Source: an uncultured Roseiarcus sp. (GTDB taxonomy: Bacteria; Pseudomonadota; Alphaproteobacteria; Rhizobiales; Beijerinckiaceae). From it: DNA of 52,160 nt. A program made the translations under genes and the position numbers. Below, in pieces: positions 8,465 through 16,820 of the stretch. Each line of letters begins with the position of its first letter. Positions within the stretch are counted from its first letter, which is position 1. Location of the stretch: the NCBI GenBank assembly GCA_945957375.1, contig CAMFKX010000006.1, positions 1 to 52,160 on the forward strand, given 5' to 3'. The notes below the pieces were generated by a model. The model did no database searches and was not told the DNA's origin. It saw only the letters and a program-made list of their open reading frames with translations.

Positions 8465-8690
8465 CTGAGCGGCGATGAGAGGCGTGGCCTGACACTTCCT
8501 CGGTGATCGCCCTGCACGGACATCTGGGCCAGCGTCGACGCCAGCGCCTGTTCGGAGCGCGGGGAGCGCTCGAACAGCTCGGTCGAGAACCGACCGTCTC
8601 GGTCCTGCGGCACGCCAACTCGAGCTTGCCCACCCGGGTGATTAGCGTTCAGGCATAGGAACCGGAGCGGTAGCCGAGCCGGAGACCGCG
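8465..8690 (-). pseudogene. Degraded IS256-family transposase fragment
   Basis: Read on the minus strand, frames pieced together give RLGYRSGSYA, then a stop codon (8649-8651), TLITRVGKLEL, VPQDRDGRFSTELFERS, RSEQALASTLAQM and AITEEVSGHA. This is the well-known N-terminal half of IS256/mutator-type transposases. It contains an in-frame stop, at least one frameshift and a small deletion between AQM and AITEE, and the catalytic C-terminal half is missing. It is inactive debris that marks this stretch as a former insertion hot spot. Confidence 0.8.
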
Positions 8691-8854
8691 GCCCGCCATT
8701 GTCACGCTCCTCGCGGCGATGGTCGCAATCGAGACGCCGAGTTCCTCGAGCGCGGTCATGAGTCGAAAAATAATTACGTATACTCCCTGTCCATACTGGA
8801 AATAACTCATTACATCTGCTATATGAGCTGCTGAGGCCGCCGTGGGGCCACCCG

Positions 8855-9178
8855 ATGAACGACGCCAGGCGCACCGGATTGGAAAAGGCCCGAGGCCTGA
8901 TCGAACAGGCGAGGGACGTCGTCGCGCAAGCGGCGTGCGAGGAGTGGGAGTATTTCGGCGAGCGCGAAAGATCGGATTTGTTGGACCATCTGCCCGAAAT
9001 CGTTATGGGCGACAAGGCGCAGAAAGCCGCTGCCGACGCGATGTTGCTTAGCAAGGCCGCTGACAGACTCGACGAAGCCGCCACCGTACTCAATGACGTC
9101 ATCGGCGTGGATCCGCGCGGCGAACCGGAGCGCCTCGAACTGGCAGACGTCCCGCGCGCTGGCGCCGAGTGCGGATGA
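8855..9178 (+). CDS. Small helical protein of unknown function
   Basis: A 107-residue, charged and mostly helical protein (LEKARGLIEQARDVVAQAA near the N terminus, then KAADRLDEAATVLNDVIG near residue 80). It resembles small hypothetical proteins often seen in plasmid and island regions, which have a long helix, a short acidic spacer and a second helix. It lies between the IS256 debris and a gene-less stretch. No enzyme motif or DNA-binding motif is visible. It could be a real accessory gene or a remnant. Confidence 0.5.
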   Translation: MNDARRTGLEKARGLIEQARDVVAQAACEEWEYFGERERSDLLDHLPEIVMGDKAQKAAADAMLLSKAADRLDEAATVLNDVIGVDPRGEPERLELADVPRAGAECG

Positions 9179-9217
9179 TCGCAACATCGAGTCCAGCGCC
9201 TCCTCGCGACGCTCGCG

Positions 9218-9243
9218 GCCCGCCGGCCATTTCGCGGTCGAGG
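9218..9243 (+). repeat. 26-bp exact copy of a segment of the downstream hydrolase gene, in a gene-less stretch
   Basis: These 26 bases are identical to 10554-10579, which encode PAGHFAVE around the catalytic histidine of the hydrolase gene. Here the same frame reads PAGHFAVEEIP and then loses similarity. It looks like the broken C-terminal end of a second alpha/beta hydrolase. The rest of 9179-9546 (over 360 bases) shows no convincing gene; a long minus-strand frame across it has no recognisable motif. Confidence 0.55.
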
Positions 9244-9546
9244 AGATTCCCTTCGGAAGCGCCGCCGCGCTGACCCGGCCCTCAGCATCGGGGTGGCGCA
9301 AGAGCAGGCGAGCGACATTGCTCGCATCTCCCGCAAGGCGACCGCGCCGTATCGGGCGCGGACAATGTGTAGCCCTGACGCCCACCTCCTTCGGCGCGCT
9401 CAGGCATGAGCAACGGACGGGCTCCGCATTCGGGATCTTCCGCCAGACGGGAGGATCGCTCTCGAATTGGACGGCTATCGGCCGGACATCGAGCGAAATA
9501 CCAAAGATGGACACGGCCATTCCGGCCACGTCCCTTGGAGACGCAG

Positions 9547-10647
9547 ATGTCTGGCAATCCCCCGTTCGAAAATCGCGTGGCGACTCTCTCGACACGCCCC
9601 GATCCGCAAGACCTCGCGGTCGTCGTCGCGAAGGCAGGACGCGCGCGTCGAGGGTCTTTCGCCGGCTCCGCCATCTCGGCCGTCGCCGCGGCCGCCGTTC
9701 TGTGCCTCCTCGGTTCGGCGACGCCCGCGAACGCGACCACGGCTCAACCGACGGCCGCCGCCGCGAACACGAGACATCCGGTCAAGTTCGGAACGGTCGA
9801 GGTCGACGGACTGAACATCGCCTACCGCGAGGCGGGCGATCCGGCGAGCCCGAAGCTCGTCCTGTTGCACGGATTCCCGTCTTCGTCGCATCAATATCGC
9901 GATCTGATCGCCGCGCTGGCGGATCGCTTTCACGTCATCGCCCCCGACTACCAGGGATTTGGCGACAGCGACGCTCCGGATCCGGCGAAATACGCCTACA
10001 CCTTCGACGGCATTTCGCGGACGATCGACAAGTTCCTCGCCGCCAAGGGTTTCGACCACTACGGCCTGTTCGCCCAGGACTACGGCGGTCCGGTCAGATT
10101 TCGCATTGTCGGACGCCATCCGGAAGCCCTCGACTGGTTGATCGTCCAGAACACCAACGCCTACGAGGAAGGCTTCACGGCGGCCTGGGACGGCCTGCGC
10201 GGCGCCCTGTGGAAAACCCGGTCCCCCGAGACGGAAAAACCCCTCGAAGGCTTCCTGACCCGTGACGCCATCAAGAGTTTCTACCTCCACGGCGCCGCGG
10301 CGCCGGAGCTCGTCAGTCCCGATAACTGGGACCATGACTTCGGCTACATGTCGCGGCCGAACAGCGTGCGGATCAATCTCGACCTGTTTTACGACTACAG
10401 GAACAACGTCGCGCTCTACCCGCAGTGGCAGAATTTTCTGCGCGAGCGGCAGCCCAAGACCCTGATCATCTGGGGGCAGGACGACGTCTTCTTCACCCGG
10501 GCCGGCGGCGAAGCCTATCTTCGCGACGTTCCCGCCGCGGAGATCCACCGTCTGCCCGCCGGCCATTTCGCGGTCGAGGGGAACGTCGACACCGTCGCCG
10601 GGCTGATGAAGGCCTTCTACGACGACAAGGTCGCGGCGACCCGGTAG
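9547..10647 (+). CDS. Exported alpha/beta hydrolase, epoxide-hydrolase/haloalkane-dehalogenase-like
   Basis: A 366-residue hydrolase with a long N-terminal signal region. A basic segment (RARRGSF, about 33-39, possibly Tat-like) is followed by a hydrophobic stretch and an ANA site near 63. The mature part has HGFPSS (His108), an AQDYGG elbow with Asp178 as nucleophile as in epoxide hydrolases and dehalogenases, a WGQDD acid region and AGHFAVE with the catalytic histidine. ATG 9547 is chosen because GGAG precedes it by seven bases; the frame is open further upstream. It likely acts in the periplasm on a small epoxide, halide or ester. The cap residues are not enough to say which. Confidence 0.88.
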   Translation: MSGNPPFENRVATLSTRPDPQDLAVVVAKAGRARRGSFAGSAISAVAAAAVLCLLGSATPANATTAQPTAAAANTRHPVKFGTVEVDGLNIAYREAGDPASPKLVLLHGFPSSSHQYRDLIAALADRFHVIAPDYQGFGDSDAPDPAKYAYTFDGISRTIDKFLAAKGFDHYGLFAQDYGGPVRFRIVGRHPEALDWLIVQNTNAYEEGFTAAWDGLRGALWKTRSPETEKPLEGFLTRDAIKSFYLHGAAAPELVSPDNWDHDFGYMSRPNSVRINLDLFYDYRNNVALYPQWQNFLRERQPKTLIIWGQDDVFFTRAGGEAYLRDVPAAEIHRLPAGHFAVEGNVDTVAGLMKAFYDDKVAATR

Positions 10648-10719
10648 GACCGCGACTCGACGCGCCCGGGCGGACTTTGCCCGCTCGGGCGGATTTGTCC
10701 CCCGGGGACCCATGTCCAG

Positions 10720-10758
10720 GCGAGCCGCGCTGCGTCTGCGCGGCTCGCGCCGACTTTT
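10720..10758 (+). terminator. Stem-loop with T-run after the hydrolase gene
   Basis: GCGAGCCGCGC (10720-10730) pairs with GCGCGGCTCGC (10738-10748) around a 7-base loop. A run of five T follows at 10754-10758. It fits an intrinsic terminator for the plus-strand hydrolase gene, with a rather long gap before the T-run. Confidence 0.55.
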
Positions 10759-10849
10759 TGGGGCGACGCTTCTCAAGGCGGATGCGCCGCCGCGCCGACC
10801 CGGGCCCGCAGCTTCGGGGCGAAGTCCAGTAACAGGCCGCGCCGCGCCC

Positions 10850-11440
10850 CTACCCGACGATCTCCGCCACCGTTCGGATCGCCGCGTGGGTGTCGCCAAG
10901 CCCGGCCAGTTCAGCCTCGTGCAGTTCGCGGGCGGGCACGATCCGGCCGGCGAGCGGCAGGTCGCGGGTCGCGCAGGCGTCGGCCGCAACCGTCATGGCG
11001 TAACCGCGCTCGATTCCCGCCCGCACGGTGGACGACACGCAGTTGTGTGTCATGAAGCCTGCGAACACGACGGCGGAGCCCGGCCCGGGGAGCAGGCTTT
11101 CGAGGTTCGTCCCCGCGAACGCGCTGGCCAGGGTCTTTTCGACGATCGGCTCGCCTTCGCCGGGCTTCAACGCGGCGATGAAGTCGCCGCGCCATTGGGC
11201 GCGGTCGAAGAGCCCGCCGGGCGCTCCCTTGTGCGCCACGTGGACGATCCGCGCGCCGGCTCGCCGGGCAGCGTCGAGCAGCGCCGCCGCGCGGCCGACG
11301 GCGGCCTGGACGCCGGCAAGCGCGAGCGGCCCTTCGCAATATTCGTTCTGGTAGTCGATGAGCACGAGCGTCGCGTCGGCGAGCCGCAGTGCCGGGATCG
11401 CGCGTCCCGCGAGTTCGAGGATTGTCTTGGGCGTCGACAC
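10850..11440 (-). CDS. Isochorismatase-family cysteine hydrolase
   Basis: A 196-residue isochorismatase-like hydrolase. The catalytic Asp29 (LVLIDYQNEY), Lys102 (EKTLASAFAGTNL) and Cys134 (MTHNCVSSTV) are all present, so it should cleave an amide or vinyl-ether bond such as in a nicotinamide-like or ureido compound. The frame is open further upstream, but GTG 11440 is chosen because a perfect AGGAGG lies seven bases before it and the domain starts there. It stands alone between a terminator and the organosulfur island; substrate unknown. Confidence 0.88.
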   Translation of the reverse strand: MSTPKTILELAGRAIPALRLADATLVLIDYQNEYCEGPLALAGVQAAVGRAAALLDAARRAGARIVHVAHKGAPGGLFDRAQWRGDFIAALKPGEGEPIVEKTLASAFAGTNLESLLPGPGSAVVFAGFMTHNCVSSTVRAGIERGYAMTVAADACATRDLPLAGRIVPARELHEAELAGLGDTHAAIRTVAEIVG

Positions 11441-11644
11441 GACTGGCCTCCTGACCGCGGCCGGGGCGGACCCCAAAGGAGCCCATGCGATTGAGCTCGC
11501 GATGAGCGATGCGATTTTTGTGGGAGAGGCGCGCCGCTTGTCAACGTGAAGGCGGCGGCTCGGCGGCGCGCGGGGGGCGGAAGGAACGGCGTGGGACAAG
11601 GCGCATCCGGGCGAAAGTTCCGCATGCCGACGCGACGGCCCGCT

Positions 11645-12493
11645 TCAGGCCAGTTTCAGCAGCCGGGCGGCGTTGTCGAACAAGACCTTGGTCAGCACGT
11701 CCTCGCGGAAGCCGAGGCCCTCGTAGTCGTCCGCCGACTGGCGCATGGCGCGGAACGGATAGGACGATCCGAACGCGACCTGCCCGGCGAGCGCGCCGTT
11801 GGCGGCCTCGACGTAAAGCCGGCCGCCCGGCTGGAAAATATACATGTCCGGGACCAGGGTTACGTTGGGATAGCGAAACGCGACGCCGACGATCTCGTCG
11901 ACGCGCGGCCAGGCGCCGTGATGCACGACCACGTCGAGCTTCGGGAAGCGCCGGGCGACCCGCCCGATCGCCGAAGGGTCGTTGAAGACGAGGTTGGGCG
12001 TCGTCGGCCCCGACATCAGAAAGACGGGCGCGCCGAGCCCCTCGAGCGCTTCGTAGACCGGCCAGTAGAGCGCGTCGTCGAACGCGCGCGCCGGCTCGCC
12101 GAAGCCCGGCTCGAGGTTGATCGCCCTGAGGCCGAGGCGCTCGACGGCGCGCACGGCCTCGTCCGGCGCGCGTCGCCCCAGCCGTTCGGGATCGACCGAG
12201 CCGACGCCGACGAGTTCTCGATGACGCGAGACGAGCGCATGGATCGCGTCGTTGTCGTTGCGGATGGCCGGGGTGTCTCGGCCGATGACCACGGAGGCGA
12301 CGAATCCGGCCTCGCGGATTTCCGCGATGTAGCCGTCCTCGGTCTGCGAACGGACGAAATGTTCGACGTCTCGCGAACCGGTGCGGCCGTTCAGCCACTT
12401 CGCAGTCTCGAATTCCGGCGTGCCCCGCCGGGCGCCGTAGAAGTCGTGCAGGAAGGCCGGGCGGTTGCGGATGTCGATGATCTTGCGGGTCAA
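11645..12493 (-). CDS. Amidohydrolase-fold (COG2159-like) protein lacking usual metal ligands
   Basis: A 282-residue TIM-barrel protein of the amidohydrolase-2 type. The N terminus reads IIDIRNRPAFLHDF where active relatives have D-x-H-x-H, and the C-terminal GSDxP motif is FGSSYPF. The histidine pair VVVHHGAWP near 190 is kept. The metal site is therefore incomplete, so it may be metal-independent or have a changed chemistry. It is divergent from ssuD across an AT-rich promoter island and probably belongs to the organosulfur island. A role in hydrolysing or decarboxylating a product of the flavin monooxygenases is only a guess. Confidence 0.78.
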   Translation of the reverse strand: MTRKIIDIRNRPAFLHDFYGARRGTPEFETAKWLNGRTGSRDVEHFVRSQTEDGYIAEIREAGFVASVVIGRDTPAIRNDNDAIHALVSRHRELVGVGSVDPERLGRRAPDEAVRAVERLGLRAINLEPGFGEPARAFDDALYWPVYEALEGLGAPVFLMSGPTTPNLVFNDPSAIGRVARRFPKLDVVVHHGAWPRVDEIVGVAFRYPNVTLVPDMYIFQPGGRLYVEAANGALAGQVAFGSSYPFRAMRQSADDYEGLGFREDVLTKVLFDNAARLLKLA

Positions 12494-12537
12494 ACGGGAG
12501 TCCTCTCGGCGATTCGATCCCGCTCGCGCCGCGGGTT

Positions 12538-12575
12538 AATTTATATTATGTCTATAACTATACTTGACAACAAGC
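12538..12575. promoter_or_regulatory. AT-rich divergent promoter island A
   Basis: A sharply AT-rich patch lies between the amidohydrolase gene and ssuD. It contains GTCTATAACTATACTTGACAA. On the minus strand a TTGTCA -35 (12565-12570) and an AATATA-like -10 lie about 17 bases apart, upstream of the amidohydrolase ATG. The TCTATAA core recurs in the other promoter islands of this region. Confidence 0.5.
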
Positions 12576-12675
12576 CCTCGTCAGGCCGAACAAGCGGGCC
12601 GCTCGTCCGCAGGCGCCTCGCACCCGTTGCGACGGCGTCGCCCGCCGCCCTCCCGTCCGAGGATTGTCCTTTCGC

Positions 12676-13839
12676 ATGACCGCCCCCAGCTCCATCAGCG
12701 CGCTATGGTTTCTGCCGACCTTCGGCGACGGGCGCTATCTCGGCTCTTCGGAGCAGGCGAGAGCCGCCGACTTTCCGTATCTCCGGCAGATCGCGCTCGC
12801 CTCGGAGTCGCTCGGCTACGAGGGCGTTCTCATTCCCACCGGCCGGTCGTGCGAGGACAGCTGGCTGATCGCCTCGGCGCTCGCGCCACTAACCGAACGC
12901 CTGCGCTTCCTGGTCGCGGTTCGGCCGGGCGTTCTTTCCCCGACCCTGGCGGCGCGCATGACCGCGACGCTCGACCGGCTGTCCGGCGGGCGCGTCCTGA
13001 TCAACGTGGTGTCGGGCGGCGATCCGGAGGAAAACCGCGGCGACGGGCTGTTCTGGACCCATCCCGAGCGCTACCGCGCGACCGAGGAGTTCCTCACCGT
13101 CTACAAGCGCGTTCTGGCGGGCGAGCGGGTCAGCTTTTCCGGCGAGTTCATCCGGGTGGAGGACGCGCGCAGCGCCTTCCCGACCGTGCAGAAGCCGATT
13201 CCGCCGCTCTACTTCGGCGGCTCGTCGGAGGCCGCGCACGATGTCGCTTCGCGCACGATCGACAAATACCTGAGCTGGGGCGAGCCTCCGAACGAGGTCG
13301 CGGCGAAATTCGACGACATCCGCCGTCGTGCGGAGAAAGCCGGACGAGAGGTCACGCTCGGCGTGCGCCTGCACGTCATCGTCCGGGAAACCAACGACGC
13401 CGCATGGGCGGCGGCGAACCGGCTGATCGAGAGGCTGGACGACGCCACGATCGCGAGCGCGCAGACCATTCTCGCGCGCATGGATTCGGTCGGCCAGAAG
13501 CGCATGAGCGAACTGCACGGCGGCCGGCGCGACAAGCTCGAGATCAGCCCCAATCTGTGGGCGGGCGTCGGCCTGGTGCGCGGCGGCGCCGGCACGGCGC
13601 TGGTCGGCGACCCCGATACGCTCGCCGAGCGCATCGACGAATACCGACGGATCGGGGCGGACACCTTCATCCTGTCGGGCTACCCGCATCTCGAGGAGGC
13701 GTATCGGGTCGCCGAACTGCTCCTGCCGCGGCTTCCGTTGACGAACCGAACGGCGGCGCCCGAGACGCTGGTCAACACCGGACCGTTCGGCGAAATTCTG
13801 TCCGGCGGCCGGGCGACGCCGGCGAGCGCCCGCGGATGA
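12676..13839 (+). CDS. ssuD: Alkanesulfonate monooxygenase (SsuD-type, FMNH2-dependent)
   Basis: A 387-residue luciferase-like monooxygenase. It starts with the SsuD signature FWFLPT-type motif ([14 protein letters not shown]) and has the [21 protein letters not shown] and [11 protein letters not shown] blocks of the SsuD subfamily. It would use FMNH2 from a separate reductase to release sulfite from alkanesulfonates in the cytosol. ATG 12676 is chosen over an upstream TTG because it gives the usual SsuD N terminus; GAGGA lies 13 bases upstream. Its stop overlaps the next ATG by four bases, so the FAD-binding gene is coupled to it. Confidence 0.92.
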   Translation: MTAPSSISALWFLPTFGDGRYLGSSEQARAADFPYLRQIALASESLGYEGVLIPTGRSCEDSWLIASALAPLTERLRFLVAVRPGVLSPTLAARMTATLDRLSGGRVLINVVSGGDPEENRGDGLFWTHPERYRATEEFLTVYKRVLAGERVSFSGEFIRVEDARSAFPTVQKPIPPLYFGGSSEAAHDVASRTIDKYLSWGEPPNEVAAKFDDIRRRAEKAGREVTLGVRLHVIVRETNDAAWAAANRLIERLDDATIASAQTILARMDSVGQKRMSELHGGRRDKLEISPNLWAGVGLVRGGAGTALVGDPDTLAERIDEYRRIGADTFILSGYPHLEEAYRVAELLLPRLPLTNRTAAPETLVNTGPFGEILSGGRATPASARG

Positions 13840-15284
13840 CCGTCGCCGTCAGGCCGTCCCGGACGGTCGCCATCGTCGGCGGCGGCTTTTCCGGCGCCGC
13901 GGTCGCCTACCATCTCGCCGCGAGCGGCGCCGACGCGCGCATCCTCCTGTTCGAGCCGCGCGCCCTGCTCGGCGCCGGCCTCGCCTATGGCGGCGCCGAC
14001 CCGAGCTGGCGGATCAACGTGCCGGCGACTCGGATGTCGCTCCTGCCCGACGACGAGACCCAGTTCGCCCGGTGGTTCGCGCATTCCGGGGAGCTTGCGG
14101 CCGATCCCGAAGCGCTTTGCGGAGACGAGGCGTTCCCGCGCCGCGCCGCGTTCGGCCGCTATGTCGACGAGGCGGTGCGGCCGCTCGTCGCCGCAGGCCG
14201 CATCGTCCACGTGAGGGACCGGGTCGTCGCGGCGGCGCGGAGCGCCCGAGGCTGGACGCTGCGGATCGAGCGCGGCGAGGCGTTCGAGGCGGATTTCCTC
14301 GTCATCGCGACGACGCACCCGAGTCCGACCCTGCCGTCGCCGCTTCGGCCGTTCCGCGGCGACCCGCGCCTCGTCGCGGACGGGCTCGCCGACGACGCGC
14401 TCGACGCGATCCCCGCCGACGAGCGGCTGCTGATCGTCGGCAGCGGCCTGACCGCAGCCGACATCGTCTGCTCGCTCGACCGGCGGGGTCACCGCGGCAA
14501 GATCGTCATGGCGTCGCGGCGCGGCCTTCGCCCTCGCGGTCATGCGACGCCGTCGCTCGCGCCGGAGGGCGACTTCGTCACGCGCCCTGCCCGATCCGCG
14601 ACGCAGCTCCTCGTCGACATCCGCAGAGCGGTCGCGAAGGCCGAGCGCCATGGCGGGACCTGGCGGCCGGTGCTCGACGCCGTGCGCGCGCAAGGCCAGG
14701 AGATCTGGGCGGCGCTGGACGTTGCCGCTCGCCGGCGGATCGTGCGGCGTTTGAGGCCGTACTGGGACGTCCACCGGTTTCGCGCGGCGCCGCAGGTCGA
14801 CGCGGTTCTCGACCGCAAATTCGCCGACGGATCGCTCGAACTGCTGAAGGCCGGTCTGGGCGCGGTCGACAGGACCCGGACCGGGTTCGCCGTCGAACTC
14901 GTCGACAGACGCCGCAACGCGGCCGTGACCCAGGCATTCGAGCGGGTGATCGTCGCGACAGGTCCGTCGCACCGCGACATTCTCGAGGCGCAACCCTACC
15001 TGAACGAGCTGTCGCAGGCCGGCGCCGTCTGTCTCGACTCCGTCGGTCTTGGGCTGGCGACGACGGCGGACGGGCGAGCGATCGGCGCGGGGGGCGGCCC
15101 GGAGGCGACCGTGTACGTCGCGGGGCCGCTCGCGCGCGGCGCGATCGGAGAGCTCATGGGCCTTCCGCAAGTCTCGGCTCACGCCCGCTTCATCGCCGGG
15201 CAGCTGATCCGCGCGCTGGCCGATCCCAGGGTCGACCCCCTCGCGCCGGCCGCCGATGCGACCTTCGCGGCTTCGCGGTCCTGA
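13836..15284 (+). CDS. FAD/NAD(P)-binding protein (HdnoR/NAD_binding_9-like)
   Basis: A 482-residue flavoprotein. The N-terminal dinucleotide motif is [17 protein letters not shown] (about 11-27), followed by [14 protein letters not shown], typical of the PF13454-like FAD/NAD(P)-binding family. A second Rossmann motif [12 protein letters not shown] lies near 200, and a C-terminal [14 protein letters not shown] segment closes the FAD fold. Coupled to ssuD by an ATGA overlap and followed 12 bases later by ribA, it may oxidise a sulfur or amine intermediate or pass electrons to flavin. The exact reaction is not known for this branch. Confidence 0.82.
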   Translation: MTVAVRPSRTVAIVGGGFSGAAVAYHLAASGADARILLFEPRALLGAGLAYGGADPSWRINVPATRMSLLPDDETQFARWFAHSGELAADPEALCGDEAFPRRAAFGRYVDEAVRPLVAAGRIVHVRDRVVAAARSARGWTLRIERGEAFEADFLVIATTHPSPTLPSPLRPFRGDPRLVADGLADDALDAIPADERLLIVGSGLTAADIVCSLDRRGHRGKIVMASRRGLRPRGHATPSLAPEGDFVTRPARSATQLLVDIRRAVAKAERHGGTWRPVLDAVRAQGQEIWAALDVAARRRIVRRLRPYWDVHRFRAAPQVDAVLDRKFADGSLELLKAGLGAVDRTRTGFAVELVDRRRNAAVTQAFERVIVATGPSHRDILEAQPYLNELSQAGAVCLDSVGLGLATTADGRAIGAGGGPEATVYVAGPLARGAIGELMGLPQVSAHARFIAGQLIRALADPRVDPLAPAADATFAASRS

Positions 15285-15296
15285 AGGGCCGAGCGC

Positions 15297-15932
15297 ATGG
15301 CCGCATTTCCAAGGCTTCAGCTCAGAATGGAAGCGCCGCGGGCGCTTCCTCGAGCAACGGTCCGATCCGCGGCGAGGCTCCCGCTTCGTGCGGCGGATGA
15401 CGCGGTCTGCACGGCGTTCGACGGGCTGATCGACGGCCGGGACGATCACGTCGCCCTTTCCTTTCCCTTGAAGCGCGGCGGCGCTCCGCTGGCGCGGATC
15501 CATTCCGAATGTCTGACTGGCGACGCCTTCGGATCGCTGCGTTGCGACTGCGGCCCGCAACTCGAGGAGGCGATCCGGCGTTGCTCGGCGGAAGGCGGCG
15601 TCATCCTCTACTTGCGACAGGAGGGACGCGGAATCGGCCTGGCCGCCAAGCTCGAAGCCTACGGCTTGCAGGACGGCGGCCTCGACACGTTCGCGGCGAA
15701 CGAGGCGCTCGGTCACGCGGCGGACGGACGGGACTATCGTGTGGCGGCCCAGATGCTGCTCGCGCTCGGGTTCCACAGGATCAGGCTCCTGTCGAACAAT
15801 CCGGACAAGGCGTCGCAACTGGCGCAGGCCGGCGTCGAGGTCGTCGCCGTGGAGCCGACCGGTCTCCACGAGTCCGCGCACAACCAAAAGTATCTCGACG
15901 CCAAACGGTCGCGAGGCGGACATTGGCTGTAG
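15297..15932 (+). CDS. ribA: GTP cyclohydrolase II (RibA)
   Basis: A 211-residue stand-alone GTP cyclohydrolase II, without the RibB half found in many ribBA fusions. Zinc ligands Cys72, Cys83 and Cys85 sit in HSECLTGDAFGSLRCDCG, and the LRQEGRGIGL and LLSNNPDK motifs are intact, so it should be active. It opens GTP for riboflavin synthesis. Being third in the ssuD operon, it probably boosts flavin supply when the FMNH2-dependent enzymes are induced; a housekeeping copy would be expected elsewhere. Confidence 0.95.
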   Translation: MAAFPRLQLRMEAPRALPRATVRSAARLPLRAADDAVCTAFDGLIDGRDDHVALSFPLKRGGAPLARIHSECLTGDAFGSLRCDCGPQLEEAIRRCSAEGGVILYLRQEGRGIGLAAKLEAYGLQDGGLDTFAANEALGHAADGRDYRVAAQMLLALGFHRIRLLSNNPDKASQLAQAGVEVVAVEPTGLHESAHNQKYLDAKRSRGGHWL

Positions 15933-15977
15933 GCTGCCGTCACCTAACGGCGCTCGGCGCAGCGACGATGGCATTTA

Positions 15978-16006
15978 TTGACTTATTCTATCAATTTAAA
16001 CAATAT
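15978..16006 (+). promoter_or_regulatory. Promoter island B before the nitroreductase gene
   Basis: TTGACT (15978-15983) and CAATAT (16001-16006) are 17 bases apart in an AT-rich patch. The spacer begins TATTCTATCAA, very close to island C at 18215 (TTGACTnAnTCTATnAA in both). It should drive the nitroreductase and the monooxygenase after it. Confidence 0.6.
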
Positions 16007-16091
16007 TGGCGCCCATCGGACTGCGGCGACCCGAGCGCGGGGCGGTTCACCGACCCGACTTCGTCGCCCGCCTTGCCGAGGAGAATCGACC

Positions 16092-16709
16092 ATGAGCTTT
16101 GAAGCGCCGGAGGCGAAGGGCGCCCCGATTCGAGCGAGCGAACACGCAGTTGCGCCGATTTTCCTCGATCGATGGTCGTCGCGCGCGTTCGCGAGCGAAG
16201 CGATCCCGGACGACGCCCTTTTCGCCCTGTTCGAGGCGGCGCGCTGGGCGCCCTCGGCGTTCAATTCCCAGCCGTGGCGGTTCGTCTACGCCAAGCGCGG
16301 CGCCCCGGCGTGGCCGAAGCTGCTGAGCCTCCTGGTTCCCTACAACCAGGCCTGGGCGGGCGAAGCGGCGGCGCTGGTCTTCGTCGTATCGCAGGCCACG
16401 TTCACGCCGCCCGGAAAGTCGGCGCCGACGGTGTCGCGGAGCGCGTCGTTCGATACCGGCGCCGCCTGGGCGAGCCTCGCTCTGCAAGCGCATCTCAATG
16501 GATGGGTGGCGCATGCGATGGGCGGGTTCGACGACGAGGCCGCGCGCGTCGCGCTCAACGTCCCCGCCGACCATCGCATCGAGGCGGCCGTCGCCATCGG
16601 TCGGCGCGGCGAAAAAGGGACGCTCGACGAGCGCTATCATGCCGGTGAGACGCCAAACGGCCGCCGGCCGATCGCCGAAGCCGTCTTCGAAGGCGCCTTT
16701 CCGGGTTGA
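16092..16709 (+). CDS. Nitroreductase-family FMN oxidoreductase
   Basis: A 205-residue nitroreductase-fold protein. The FMN-binding start RWSSRAF (about residues 27-33) and AARWAPSAFNSQPWRF are typical, and FDTGAAWASLALQAHLNGW marks the dimer helix. ATG 16092 follows GAGGAG; the frame opens earlier from a TTG that lies inside the promoter. Located between ribA and a flavin monooxygenase, it may act as an NAD(P)H:FMN reductase for the island or reduce a quinone or nitro compound. Confidence 0.88.
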   Translation: MSFEAPEAKGAPIRASEHAVAPIFLDRWSSRAFASEAIPDDALFALFEAARWAPSAFNSQPWRFVYAKRGAPAWPKLLSLLVPYNQAWAGEAAALVFVVSQATFTPPGKSAPTVSRSASFDTGAAWASLALQAHLNGWVAHAMGGFDDEAARVALNVPADHRIEAAVAIGRRGEKGTLDERYHAGETPNGRRPIAEAVFEGAFPG

Positions 16710-16820
16710 GCGCGGCGACAGGACGCGAAATGCGTTGACCGTTTTGGGCCGGCGCCGAAGATCGCGGGAATCCGGCCGTTGGCCGAGCGGCGCAGGCAGG
16801 GGCGAGCGAAAGGCGGAACG

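Noticed and set aside
8819..9595. 258-codon minus-strand frame over the helical protein and gene-less stretch
   Set aside because: No family motif was recognised. It overlaps the plus-strand 107-codon gene, which has more normal composition.
13680..15974. 764-codon open frame on the minus strand
   Set aside because: It is antisense to ssuD, the FAD-binding gene and ribA, whose products have clear motifs. Its translation is Arg-rich and motif-free, the usual shadow of GC-rich coding DNA.
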